A stretch of DNA of 64,000 nt from JBMNMU01 sp050953505 (GTDB lineage: Bacteria; Bacillota; Clostridia; Peptostreptococcales; Anaerovoracaceae): NCBI GenBank assembly GCA_050953505.1, contig JBMNMU010000001.1, forward strand, positions 124,001 through 188,000, given 5' to 3'. Of the stretch, positions 45,568-54,243 are shown one piece after another (position 1 is the first letter of the stretch; every line of letters begins with the position of its first letter). Position numbers and translations under genes: made by a program. Under the pieces are notes generated by a model. It made no database searches and was not told the origin of the DNA. It saw only the letters and a program-made list of their open reading frames with translations.

Positions 45568-45748
45568 TGGGGGATTTATCATTACATAAGTTATTTTAAT
45601 GAAGAGAAGGAATTTTTCTAATGATTATTCAAGGAGGGAACTAATCTACGCTCTAACTGCACTAACTCAATCAATTTAGATTATGAGGGTGAAGCAATTG
45701 AAAATACACTTTATATATAATGAGATTATTTTATAGGAGGTAACTGTA

Positions 45749-46216
45749 ATGGGAACGGATCTATTTGGAGGGCTTATGAAAGGCTTAGGTGCCTTCATGC
45801 CAAAGGATGACCCTAATGTCAAGCTGTTTCAGGCCCAGTCAGAGCTGAATGAGCTTGAGAGCAGGCAACAGGAGCTTTATGCGGAAATTGGGAAAAGTGT
45901 CTTTGAAAGTATTAAAGAGAAGCCTGAATTCCAAGAAATTGTGACAGAGTTAAACTTTATATCGAAAAAGATATTAAGCATGGAGACAGAATTGGAAGAA
46001 GCCGAAAATATTAAATCTGAGCATGAAAGGCTACAACAGGAAAGGATTCAAGAACGAACATGCCCTAATTGTGATACGGTAAATCCGGAAGGAGTAAAAT
46101 TCTGCCAGGAATGTGGGGAAAAGCTAAGCTTTAGCGTAAAGCCCAGATGTCCCCAATGTGGAACAGAGAACCCTGTAGGGACAAGATTTTGCGGTGAGTG
46201 TGGCGGCAAATTTTAA
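45749..46216 (+). CDS. coiled-coil protein with two C-terminal zinc ribbons
   Basis: 155 residues; ATAGGAGGTAACTGTA precedes the ATG. Residues ~28-100 are helical and charged (coiled coil). Two zinc ribbons follow: CPNC...FCQECG (~108-126) and CPQC...FCGECG (~136-152). Such proteins are presumed scaffolds or regulators; no catalytic motif. Its stop lies 28 bases before the start of the next gene, also a zinc-ribbon gene. Confidence 0.85.
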   Translation: MGTDLFGGLMKGLGAFMPKDDPNVKLFQAQSELNELESRQQELYAEIGKSVFESIKEKPEFQEIVTELNFISKKILSMETELEEAENIKSEHERLQQERIQERTCPNCDTVNPEGVKFCQECGEKLSFSVKPRCPQCGTENPVGTRFCGECGGKF

Positions 46217-46244
46217 AAAGAACGATTTAATGGAGGCAAATAAA

Positions 46245-46577
46245 ATGGCTACCTATAAACAAAACTGCATATTCTGTGACGCACTAATTCCTGCAGATTC
46301 TCGGTTCTGTGTAAATTGCGGCAGCCGAAGTCCTTTTGCCCTTCGCTGTCCCACTTGCCATAGGGAAGTGTCTAAGGAAGATCCCATTTGCGGAGGATGT
46401 GGCCGCCCCCTTTATATCCAATGCCCCTTTTGTGGAAATAACACCTTTGCCGGAGACCTCTGCCAGGTGTGTCATGAAAGCCTGATGGTGCAATGTCAAA
46501 ATAGAAGATGCGATGAGATGATGTTTTTTCAGAACAGCCACTGCACCGCTTGTGGTAAAAAATTAGTTAAAAAATGA
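46245..46577 (+). CDS. multi-zinc-ribbon protein
   Basis: 110 residues from the ATG at 46245, after TGGAGGCAAATAAA. It is almost entirely CxxC pairs: CIFC/CVNC, CPTC/CGGC, CPFC/CQVC, CQNRRC/CTAC, i.e. four zinc ribbons. There is no other domain. The gene ends 14 bases before the next start. Likely a cytoplasmic protein-protein adaptor; function not known. Confidence 0.85.
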   Translation: MATYKQNCIFCDALIPADSRFCVNCGSRSPFALRCPTCHREVSKEDPICGGCGRPLYIQCPFCGNNTFAGDLCQVCHESLMVQCQNRRCDEMMFFQNSHCTACGKKLVKK

Positions 46578-46591
46578 AAGGAGGCGTTTCA

Positions 46592-49500
46592 ATGCTGCAA
46601 GCATTTACTAGAAATTATGAAGACAACTCAACTGAAGCTGGATTTCAATTTACCTTTTACTGTGATCTTTGCCACGACGGCTACCGTTCTTCATTTATAG
46701 AATCAGAAACATATAAGAAGGGGTCTTTTTTTAAAAATGTTTCTAGTGGCGCAAGAGTAGTAGGCGGTTTATTTGGCGGAAGATTAGGGAATGCTGTCTG
46801 GCAAGCTGGATATGGTGGCAATGTATTATCTGAACGGTTTAATGGAATGAGCCCCGAATGGCAGAAGGAACACGAAAAAGCCTTCGAACGTGCTCAAAAT
46901 GAAGCGCAAAGGCATTTCCACCGATGTCATAAATGTCGACAATGGGTATGTGATGCAGACTTCAATGAGGATGAGGGGTTATGTGTGGAATGTGCGCCTC
47001 GGATGAACTATCAAGGCGAGGAAGGAGTAGTTTCTGGGGGCGGCCAGGGTGAACAGGAAGTGATGGACCCGGAAGGTATTCAAGATGAACAGGGGGAAGT
47101 TCCAGGAGACAGTCAAGATGAACAGGGGGTAGACCCAGAAGACGGTCAAGGCCAACAGGGAGTAATTGAGGAAGGCAGCCAAGACGAGCAAGGAGTGGAT
47201 GAGGGAGGCAGTCAAGATGAGCAAGGTGTGGTTCAAGAAAACCAGGGTGAAGTTCCAGAAGGTGAAGCTTTAGAAGGAGAAGGTCTGAGCAATGTTGAAC
47301 CGCTATCAATAGTACTGCCACCAGAAGAAGAGATAGGTGATTTATGTATTATAGATGGTTGCACAACACCTATTACTGCGGGTGGATTTTCAACCTCATC
47401 AACAGCTATTTATGATGGTAGGGAGATCACTTGTTATCATGTAGAAGATGCGATGAATCTAGCCCATATTAATGAGCATTTAGGAGATTGGGTCAACGAT
47501 GAGAGGATTTGTTTTAAACAGACTGCAGATATTGATCTTTCTAAAGAGTTTGCAGATGGATGGATACCTATAGGATATAATGCTGATATAAATAATAATT
47601 ATGGTATGTTTGATGGAGTTTATCTGGGTGAAGGGCATACCATTTCTAACCTAGTAATTAATATTAACGAAATACCTACTGACTCTTATACCGTATGTGC
47701 AGGGTTATTTTCAAACATAAGCGATAAACACGGTCATGTGGAAGAGATTAATCTTACCATTAACAGTGTCCAAATAAAAAACTCACTTTCCTCTGGAGAT
47801 ATAGCGTTCGGTGGAATAGCAGCAATCCATACAAGCCCTATGACAATAAAAAATTGCAATGTTACATTGACTGGTAACATAGATATCAGTACAGAAGCGG
47901 GTAACATATGGATAGGCGGAATTACAGGATATAATGATGGATCTATTGAAGGCTGCCAGTTTATAGTAGAAAATGACAGGGAACTAAAAGCTATTACTAC
48001 ACACGGAAGCATATTTATTGGAGGCATAGCTGGGGAGAATGAAAGAGACTATTATCATGATGGACTAATTGAAGGCTGTCATTTTGAAACTCAAAATGGC
48101 GTTGAATTTAAAGCTACTACCTCGCAAGGAAATATTAATATTGGAGGGATCGTTGGACAAAATGAAAGCGTAATAAATAACTGTCTAGCAGAAACTAAAA
48201 ATGAAACAGATTTTAATGCTGTTACTTATGATGGAAAAATCTTCATCGGAGGTATAGCTGGCGAAAGTGATGAGGTAATTGAAAGCTGCATATCTAATAC
48301 AAACTTAAGGATTACAGCAAGTGCGGTAGATGACGAAGAAGACTATGTTGTAGATGACGAAATCTATATTGGTGGTATTTCTGGCTTCGAAAATGGATTT
48401 ATTGCGGATTCAGATCATAACGGCAACATAGTAGTGACGGCTCCAGGTGGTAATCTTTCTACATGGAGAGTTTATGCAGGAGGTATATCTGGCTATCTGG
48501 ATGATTACTATTGGGGAGAACGGATGCAAAACTGCCAAAATAACGGCAATGTAGTGAGTATTAACCTGGCAAATAAAGATGACCGATATCGTGCTTATGC
48601 AGGTGGAATTGTAGGGCACATTGACCAATCAGATAATAGCCAGGCTAGGAGTAAAGTGGGCATAGAATCAATATCAGGAGGGGTTAGAATTCTTAACTGC
48701 GCTAATGTGGGAGAAGAAAGTCGAGTTTACGCTGAGGCTCCTACAACTATGGCTGGGGGAATTGCAGGTTCTAGTAGATTTGTTGAAGAGGCGAATCCCT
48801 TAATCGTTAATTGTTATAATAGAAGCGATGTGATTAGTTCTATGAGTGCTTTCTCGGCTCGTTTTGAACCATATAAAGGATATCCTTGTACTGGTGTTGT
48901 AGCAGGAGGGATTATTGGTGCGGCAGGAGGTATTAGCATTGAGAATTGTTACTCCTCTGCAGATATTGTTCAGGCTGCAGCACTTGAAAATGCTAGTCCT
49001 GCCGGGTATGGATGGCATGGGGGCATTGCTGGTTTAATTTGGGGTACTGATTTTCAACAATCCTACTATTTGAATAAAATTACTCATGGAATCGGAGGAA
49101 AAGTTGATTTATTTGCTGAAGTGGACGGTAAACCTGACTTTTCAAATTTCATACAATCTCCTGTAGATGATCCAATGGGTGTAAAAGGTGTAACAGTGCA
49201 GCAACTTATTAATAAGGACACCTTTGATGGCTGGAGCTGGTATACAGGTGGAGGAACTGCGCCTCAATATTATGTCACATCTTATCCTTGGCGTTTTATA
49301 GCTGCAAACACCTATCCGGTGCTGAGAGGGGCCCCTTATACACCAAGTACTCCTACACCTACTCCTACAACACCATCCAGTGGTGGTGGTAGTGTGATTC
49401 CTGAAATTGTAGTCACCTTCATGGCAAATGACGGAACGGACACCGTTGTTGCAAAGAAAACAGTTGGGGATAGCAAAAAGATTTTACTACCAGAAGATCC

Positions 49501-50188
49501 AAAACGCGAAGGCTACACTTTTATTGGCTGGAATGAAAAAGCTGACGGAAGCAGCTACACATTCACCGCTTTGACTAATGTAGAAGAGTCAATGACTGTA
49601 TACGCTCAGTGGGAAAAGAACCAAGACAGAGAGAGACCACAAAGCTCTAAATATTTTAAAGATATGGCAGATTATATATGGGCAATTCTGGAGATTGACG
49701 AACTCCACGATTTAAATGTGGTGTATGGTGTTGGTGAAGAACTGTTCCATCCGGGCGCCTATATTAGCAGAGCAGATTTCATGACAATGCTGGTTCGGGC
49801 TTATGGCTTAAATGTAGAGTTTAGCGAAAACTTACCAGATGTTCCAGTTGGTTCTTATTATTACGATGCTATAGGAATTGCGAAAGCCCTTGGTATAGCT
49901 GAAGGTGATGGAAACAGATTTCATCCATTGGATCCCATCACAAGGCAGGATGCCATGGCCTTGGTTCATCGTACCTTAAACGTGATTGGATTTAGCCTAG
50001 ATCCAGGTACAGATGCTGACCTTGTAGCATTTGAAGATGCATTAATCATTTCATCCTATGCAAAAGAATCGATAGCAACCCTAGTGAAGGCAGGTGTAAT
50101 CAATGGCAAAGACGGTAAAATTATGCCCATGGACTACACCACCAGAGCAGAGATGGCCATGATAATTTATAAAATGCTTAATCTATAA
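46592..50188 (+). CDS. giant chimeric protein: Cys-rich N-domain, acidic repeats, GLUG repeats, InlB-type repeat, SLH domains
   Basis: 1,198 residues from the ATG at 46592, with GAAAGGAGGCG upstream. Residues 1-140 are a Cys-pair domain (C24/C27, C112/C115, C120, C131/C134) with a Gly-rich hydrophobic stretch at ~53-80 and no classical signal peptide. Residues ~142-228 are acidic repeats of the SQDEQGV type. From ~430 to ~830 lie GLUG-like repeats (GGIxG...GxIxxC), which build beta-helices in adhesins. A Thr-Pro linker (~917-933), an InlB-type repeat (~937-1009, GYTFIGWNEKADGSSYTF) and SLH modules (~1016-1197, with YISRADFMTMLVRAYGL, DPITRQDAMALVHR and YTTRAEMAMIIYKML) follow. SLH domains normally anchor exported proteins to the wall, so the lack of a signal and the zinc-ribbon-like start are odd. 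No frameshift is seen. Confidence 0.85.
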   Translation: MLQAFTRNYEDNSTEAGFQFTFYCDLCHDGYRSSFIESETYKKGSFFKNVSSGARVVGGLFGGRLGNAVWQAGYGGNVLSERFNGMSPEWQKEHEKAFERAQNEAQRHFHRCHKCRQWVCDADFNEDEGLCVECAPRMNYQGEEGVVSGGGQGEQEVMDPEGIQDEQGEVPGDSQDEQGVDPEDGQGQQGVIEEGSQDEQGVDEGGSQDEQGVVQENQGEVPEGEALEGEGLSNVEPLSIVLPPEEEIGDLCIIDGCTTPITAGGFSTSSTAIYDGREITCYHVEDAMNLAHINEHLGDWVNDERICFKQTADIDLSKEFADGWIPIGYNADINNNYGMFDGVYLGEGHTISNLVININEIPTDSYTVCAGLFSNISDKHGHVEEINLTINSVQIKNSLSSGDIAFGGIAAIHTSPMTIKNCNVTLTGNIDISTEAGNIWIGGITGYNDGSIEGCQFIVENDRELKAITTHGSIFIGGIAGENERDYYHDGLIEGCHFETQNGVEFKATTSQGNINIGGIVGQNESVINNCLAETKNETDFNAVTYDGKIFIGGIAGESDEVIESCISNTNLRITASAVDDEEDYVVDDEIYIGGISGFENGFIADSDHNGNIVVTAPGGNLSTWRVYAGGISGYLDDYYWGERMQNCQNNGNVVSINLANKDDRYRAYAGGIVGHIDQSDNSQARSKVGIESISGGVRILNCANVGEESRVYAEAPTTMAGGIAGSSRFVEEANPLIVNCYNRSDVISSMSAFSARFEPYKGYPCTGVVAGGIIGAAGGISIENCYSSADIVQAAALENASPAGYGWHGGIAGLIWGTDFQQSYYLNKITHGIGGKVDLFAEVDGKPDFSNFIQSPVDDPMGVKGVTVQQLINKDTFDGWSWYTGGGTAPQYYVTSYPWRFIAANTYPVLRGAPYTPSTPTPTPTTPSSGGGSVIPEIVVTFMANDGTDTVVAKKTVGDSKKILLPEDPKREGYTFIGWNEKADGSSYTFTALTNVEESMTVYAQWEKNQDRERPQSSKYFKDMADYIWAILEIDELHDLNVVYGVGEELFHPGAYISRADFMTMLVRAYGLNVEFSENLPDVPVGSYYYDAIGIAKALGIAEGDGNRFHPLDPITRQDAMALVHRTLNVIGFSLDPGTDADLVAFEDALIISSYAKESIATLVKAGVINGKDGKIMPMDYTTRAEMAMIIYKMLNL

Positions 50189-50196
50189 AACCAAGT

Positions 50197-50272
50197 CACA
50201 GCCATTAGACCGAGAGATGATTGGCTGTGGCCGGAAAGCCAAGGCCAATCATCTCTCGGTCTGGTGGCTGTG
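50197..50272. repeat. long palindrome, copy 2 (inverted relative to copy 1)
   Basis: Arms of about 35 bases (CACAGCCATTAGACCGAGAG... and a near complement with a few mismatches or G-T pairs), loop CGGAAA, the reverse complement of copy 1's loop. It lies between the convergent SLH-protein gene and the CoA-disulfide reductase gene and supplies the last codons (HSHQTER) and stop of the latter. Confidence 0.9.
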
Positions 50273-51433
50273 CAAAGTTTGGTAGAAGATGCTGCCTCCA
50301 GGGTAGACCTTTACATTATTAAACCCTGAATTTTTCAATATCCTGGAGGCGTTATAGGAACGTACGCCCATGGCGCAGTTTACTATGATTAGCTTATTCT
50401 TATCTAATTCATGAATTCTGTCCCTAAGTTGTGCAAGAGGGATATGGTAAGAGCCTGGTATATGGTATACCATTCTTTCAACATCCTCGGTTACATCTAA
50501 GACGATATAGTTCTGATCATTTTTCTCTTCTAGCTCTTCGATCTCATTCCATCGTGCAAAGGTTACTAAGCCTTCTAAAATATTTTCGGCAGTATAGCCA
50601 AGCATATTTACTGGGTCTTTTGCAGAGGAATAGGGTGGTGCGTAGGCCAATTCAAGCTCCGTCAAGTCGTGGACAGTGCCGTTCAGTCGCATGGTAGTAG
50701 CAATAGTATCAATTCTCTTATCAACCCCATCACTACCCACAATCTGGGCTCCAAAGATTTTACCCTCTTTATTAAACAATAGCTTTAAGTGCATAAATAC
50801 TGATCCAGGATAATAACCCGCATGAGATCTCTGAACAATCTGTGCAACAAAGTAGTCTTTTTCAGGCTCCATACCCCATTTTTCCAGAGTTTTTTCATTG
50901 ACACCTGTAGAGGCTGCTGTCAGATCAAATATCTGTGCGATGGAAGTGCCCTGGGTTCCATTATATTCCTTGAGCTTGCCAGGTAGGAGGCCTAGCTCTA
51001 TGGCAATATTGTCTGCGCAGATGCGTCCCTGTTTATTTGCCGGACCGGCGAGGGGAATCATGGTTCGCCCCTTGGAAACAAAATCTTCAACCTCAATGAC
51101 GTCACCTACAGCATATATAGCAGGGTCGGATGTCTTGAGATGCTCGTTGACAAGGATGCCTCCTCTTTCGTTAAGGTCTAGCCCTGCATCCTTTGCAAGC
51201 TGGCTATTTGGCCTAACACCAATTGAAAGAATGACAAGCTCCGTATCAACAGAATTTCCGCTCTGAAGATGAATGGTGGTCACACCGCCTTTATGGTCAA
51301 AGGATTTTACCCCGTCCTTTAGAATGAGATTGACATTATTCATTCTCATATTTTCATGGATCAGGTGAGCCATTTCATAATCGAGTGGGGCCATAACTTG
51401 GTCTTGCATTTCAATAAGGGAAACCTGGCAACC
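50249..51433 (-). pseudogene. CoA-disulfide reductase/NADH oxidase with rhodanese domain, 5'-truncated
   Basis: 394 codons of a protein that should be roughly 560. Coding is recognisable from GCQVSLIEM at the join to the stop at 50249. Present: the second half of the FAD/NAD domains (GVRPNSQLAKDAGLDL, AIYAVGDVIEVED), the dimer domain (LELAYAPPYSSAKDPVNMLGY) and a C-terminal rhodanese domain with the active Cys in NCAMGVRSYNA. Missing: the N-terminal FAD GxGxxG motif and the redox-active Cys. The reading stops at the join with phage DNA. It is 'partial' because of the contig join, not evident decay. An internal ATG at 51409 is not a credible start. Confidence 0.88.
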
Positions 51434-51441
51434 GTGCCAGT
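51425..51441. other. junction between Firmicute and phage sequence
   Basis: On one side the reductase reads GCQVSLIEM; on the other the phage protein reads FDEADQTG. Both frames are cut within this interval. The inverted repeat CTGGCA-ACCG-TGCCAG spans it. Base composition changes sharply here. No integrase, tRNA or att-like direct repeat. Confidence 0.85.
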
Positions 51442-51639
51442 CTGGTCTGCTTCATCAAACATCGCGGTCTCTTTGCGCAACAGGCAGTCCGTCCTGAAGC
51501 GCCGAAATACCTGGTTCACCCCGATCGTGATCTTATTCTCAAAAAATGTCGGATCCACATAATCCATTGTGGGGCCAGCTGCCACGATCCATATGTCCGC
51601 ACCGCGATATTTCCCAGCCAATTCATAGACGTTTTTCAT
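51434..51639 (-). CDS. phage-associated protein, 3'-truncated at the junction
   Basis: About 68 codons remain: MKNVYELAGKYRGADIWIVAAGPTMDYVD, then FENKITIGVNQVFRRF and FDEADQTG (quoted in pieces). The IWIVAAGPTMD opening followed by ITIGVN is like DUF115/MptE-type proteins seen in phage genomes; that is recollection, not a search. The rest is lost at the join. Confidence 0.55.
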
Positions 51640-51708
51640 ACGTTTGTCACCACCTGGGCGGCTAAGAGGTCATGCCGCCCAGGTTCATAAAGATTCTAAA
51701 AGATCGGC

Positions 51709-52149
51709 CTAATAGACGATCTCATCAACCGTTGACACATCGAAATTGCTGGCGGGCATATAGCGCGGGTCTGCACCCAGCACCAGCACGCCTGAATCAA
51801 CTGCATCCACACTGATCGTCATCAGACCGCGTACAAAGCGATAGCCATCACTCAGCTCGGACGCCTTCACCACCACGATCACCTGCTTATCATCGTCTGT
51901 TCCTGCGGCCGTCAGTTGGGTGATCGCCTTACCGCTCAGGTCCTGCACACCTGCCCCGGCGGCACTCGTCGCTTCCTGCAGCTTAAAATCAACCTTGGCG
52001 CCGCTTTCAAATACGCCCACCTGCACAACAAACGCCAATTGATCAAACTGCTTCATATCGACATAACCAGTCCCCAGCGTGCCTGTCCCATGGGCACCGG
52101 GGTCAATAGCACCCAGAACCGCCACTTTTTCAGTAAATATTGTTGCCAT
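51709..52149 (-). CDS. phage structural protein, hypothetical
   Basis: 146 residues, beta-rich, without Cys or membrane segments: TGTLGTGYVDMKQFDQLAFVVQ, then VDFKLQEATSAAG and VVVKASELSDG. It follows the major capsid gene by 66 bases in the transcription direction, where head-decoration or head-tail-completion proteins are usual. I cannot name the family. Confidence 0.7.
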   Translation of the reverse strand: MATIFTEKVAVLGAIDPGAHGTGTLGTGYVDMKQFDQLAFVVQVGVFESGAKVDFKLQEATSAAGAGVQDLSGKAITQLTAAGTDDDKQVIVVVKASELSDGYRFVRGLMTISVDAVDSGVLVLGADPRYMPASNFDVSTVDEIVY

Positions 52150-52177
52150 TTCAAAACCTCACTTTTTCTAATTCATT

Positions 52178-52212
52178 CCCCCCTCCCCCTAAAAGGGGAG
52201 GGTAGGAAGGGG
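52178..52212. repeat. CCCCTCCCC-type interspersed hairpin repeat
   Basis: CCCCCTCCCC and GGGGAGGG arms around CTAAAA, then TAGGAAGGGGG. The same layout, with different arm bases, is at 55084-55122 (CTCTCTCC-TTTAG-GGGAGAGG-TTAGGAGAGGGG). Confidence 0.7.
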
Positions 52213-52215
52213 GTG

Positions 52216-53493
52216 TTAGCTCAACACCACGAAGGGGCTTACCTCGGTGGCACCATCAGCTAATTTAATTTTGCTATCCAGCCAGGGTTGGCCGTCGATC
52301 GCTTCAACTGCCCGGAACACTGTCTGGTTCGTCCGGAACTTGTGCTCACGGCTGATGTCCATTGTCACCGCCTGTCGATCACCCCACAGGTACCAGCTGT
52401 AATCGATCAGACACACATCACCTTTAGTGCCCAGCACCGGCAGTTTTTCGGTAAAGATGATTGGCCATCCCAGTAATGTCGTGGCGGGGCCTGCTGCCGC
52501 ATTCGGCTGCCAGATCTGACCCGAAGCGCCATCGATCATTTGGAACAACTGCGGCATCACAGTCTGGCTCATCAGCCAGATGGGTGAACCGCTCAAAATA
52601 ACCTTGCTCGCCATCGACACCGCATCCACAAATTTGAATTTAGATGCTGTGTTCCGGCTTACAGTGGCTGTTGCAGGAGCGTTCAAAATACCCAACGGAC
52701 GACCCGCACCCGTTCCGTTCAGCGAGTCATAGTCCTCTTGCCAGCCCAACGCACCGCCAAAGCTGCCCGGACCAGCCAGGAAAGCCTCAACCGAAATCGC
52801 TGAATCCCGCAACAGACCGTTGGGGATCTCAGTATAGCCAGCCAGTTCCTTGGCCTTCAGCTCAATCATCTTAAAAGATGGTTCGCTGGCCGTAATGTCG
52901 ACATTTTCTTCGGTGTAGTATGTGCGCACCCCACCAAAGAACCCGCTCACCCCGGCTTGGGCCAGTGAGTAATCCACTGCTGGGAAGGGCACCGAACGCG
53001 ATCCCATCGGGACGATCCGTGCACGCGGGCGCATGAAGCTCGCCTCTGCCCGTGTTTGCAACAGGTTGCCAAGTGGCGCTTCAGGGATCAAAAACCCGCC
53101 GTCCACGCCGATCTCTCCCGCCATAGCCTTAGTGACCAGCAATTTCTCCAGTCGTGGGTCATGGGCGTGCTTGGTGTACCAGTCGTTCATCGCCTTCACA
53201 TAATCGGAAAAGCGCTCAAACCCGGCTTCCTCGGTCTTCCTTCGCAAACTTTCCTTCTCAGCCGCCAGCTGTGCTTTGGCCATCCGTTCCGCAGTTTCCT
53301 GCTCGAGCTGCATCAGCTTCTCGGCCCGTTCGGCCTCTTTTTGGATTTGTTCGGCCTGCTGCAGGTAAGCGTTCACCTGCTCCTGTTGAGTGTCGGTCAT
53401 CTCACTGGCCATCAGCTCCTTGGCCCGAGCTAAAATCTGTGACGCCTCGCGGTACTTCTCGTCCAGTGTTTTTCGATCAAAAGCATTATTCAT
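52216..53493 (-). CDS. HK97-family major capsid protein
   Basis: 425 residues. An N-terminal coiled-coil scaffold (delta) domain, rich in Glu/Gln (~1-95), is followed by the HK97 fold. GGFLIPEAPLGNLLQ, YTEENVDITASEPSFKMIELKAKEL (quoted in part) and GRPLGILNAPATATVS are hallmark blocks. The protease encoded upstream would remove the delta domain, probably near the VTKAMAGEIG segment. Start overlaps the protease stop by four bases. Confidence 0.93.
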   Translation of the reverse strand: MNNAFDRKTLDEKYREASQILARAKELMASEMTDTQQEQVNAYLQQAEQIQKEAERAEKLMQLEQETAERMAKAQLAAEKESLRRKTEEAGFERFSDYVKAMNDWYTKHAHDPRLEKLLVTKAMAGEIGVDGGFLIPEAPLGNLLQTRAEASFMRPRARIVPMGSRSVPFPAVDYSLAQAGVSGFFGGVRTYYTEENVDITASEPSFKMIELKAKELAGYTEIPNGLLRDSAISVEAFLAGPGSFGGALGWQEDYDSLNGTGAGRPLGILNAPATATVSRNTASKFKFVDAVSMASKVILSGSPIWLMSQTVMPQLFQMIDGASGQIWQPNAAAGPATTLLGWPIIFTEKLPVLGTKGDVCLIDYSWYLWGDRQAVTMDISREHKFRTNQTVFRAVEAIDGQPWLDSKIKLADGATEVSPFVVLS

Positions 53494-54206
53494 TTCAACC
53501 TCCGTAGTCTGGCCATCGCCAGATCAATTTCTAATTGTTTAAGTTTCATCGCCATCTCCCTGGTTGGTGTGAGTGCATCTTCATGCGGCTCGGCACCACC
53601 ATCCGAGTTAGTTTCATCATCATCTTCTTCTTTACTATCAGCTATCAGCTTTGAGCTATCCGCTTTAACCGCCGTCGTCACCGTCGCCGGGTTCATCCCC
53701 CACGTCACCGGCGAATACTCCCACAGCTTCAGCTCCTTCAAAATCCGATAAGTATCCTCTTCCTCGCTCTTCAGGTACTCAAACTGCAGCGTATCAAACC
53801 CGATCGACCATTCATCCATCGCACCGGCCTTATACAGCGCATACGTTTCTCTGCCCAGCTGCACATCCATCACAAACTGCGTCCGGGCAAAAAGCCCGCC
53901 CGTGGCCTCCGGATACAGCGCCAGCAGCTCAGGTGGCAGCATATCGCGGGTGTGCTCCACCAGCGTCAGCGGGGTCCCGATAACCCGGTCCCACTTGTGT
54001 TGGTGCAAAACCCGGATCTTACGTGCTCCCTGCGGGCCGCGCTCCTGGATCGTCTTCGCAAACGCCCCCATCTGGATCACATCCGGTGGGCTGTCCAGGT
54101 CTTTGATCCCCATCAGGCTCACATACGCCTCCACGATCCCCGTCTCAGCATCCATGCTCTTTGTAAAGCTCGGAAATATTTTTGTCGTCATCTGTTTGTT
54201 ATCCAT
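53490..54206 (-). CDS. HK97-family prohead protease
   Basis: 238 residues from the ATG at 54206 (GGAGGG just upstream; an earlier in-frame ATG at 54254 would read through an interspersed repeat). Family features: GIVEAYVSLMG, MGAFAKTI, the catalytic His in VLHQHKWDRVIG, and the Ser in MDEWSIGFDT. The C-terminal tail contains SSKLIADSK, coded by a tandem AGCTGATAG-type repeat found elsewhere in this segment, then an acidic DDDETNSDGG stretch. Confidence 0.9.
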   Translation of the reverse strand: MDNKQMTTKIFPSFTKSMDAETGIVEAYVSLMGIKDLDSPPDVIQMGAFAKTIQERGPQGARKIRVLHQHKWDRVIGTPLTLVEHTRDMLPPELLALYPEATGGLFARTQFVMDVQLGRETYALYKAGAMDEWSIGFDTLQFEYLKSEEEDTYRILKELKLWEYSPVTWGMNPATVTTAVKADSSKLIADSKEEDDDETNSDGGAEPHEDALTPTREMAMKLKQLEIDLAMARLRRLK

Positions 54207-54218
54207 AATCCCTCCGTA

Positions 54219-54243
54219 GGGGCAGACCTCCGTGTCTGCCCTT
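54219..54243. repeat. GGGGCAGACCTCCGTGTCTGCCC interspersed palindrome
   Basis: AGGGGCAGAC/GTCTGCCC arms lie between the portal stop and the protease start. I know this element as frequent in Anaerolineae-like Chloroflexota. Confidence 0.65.
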
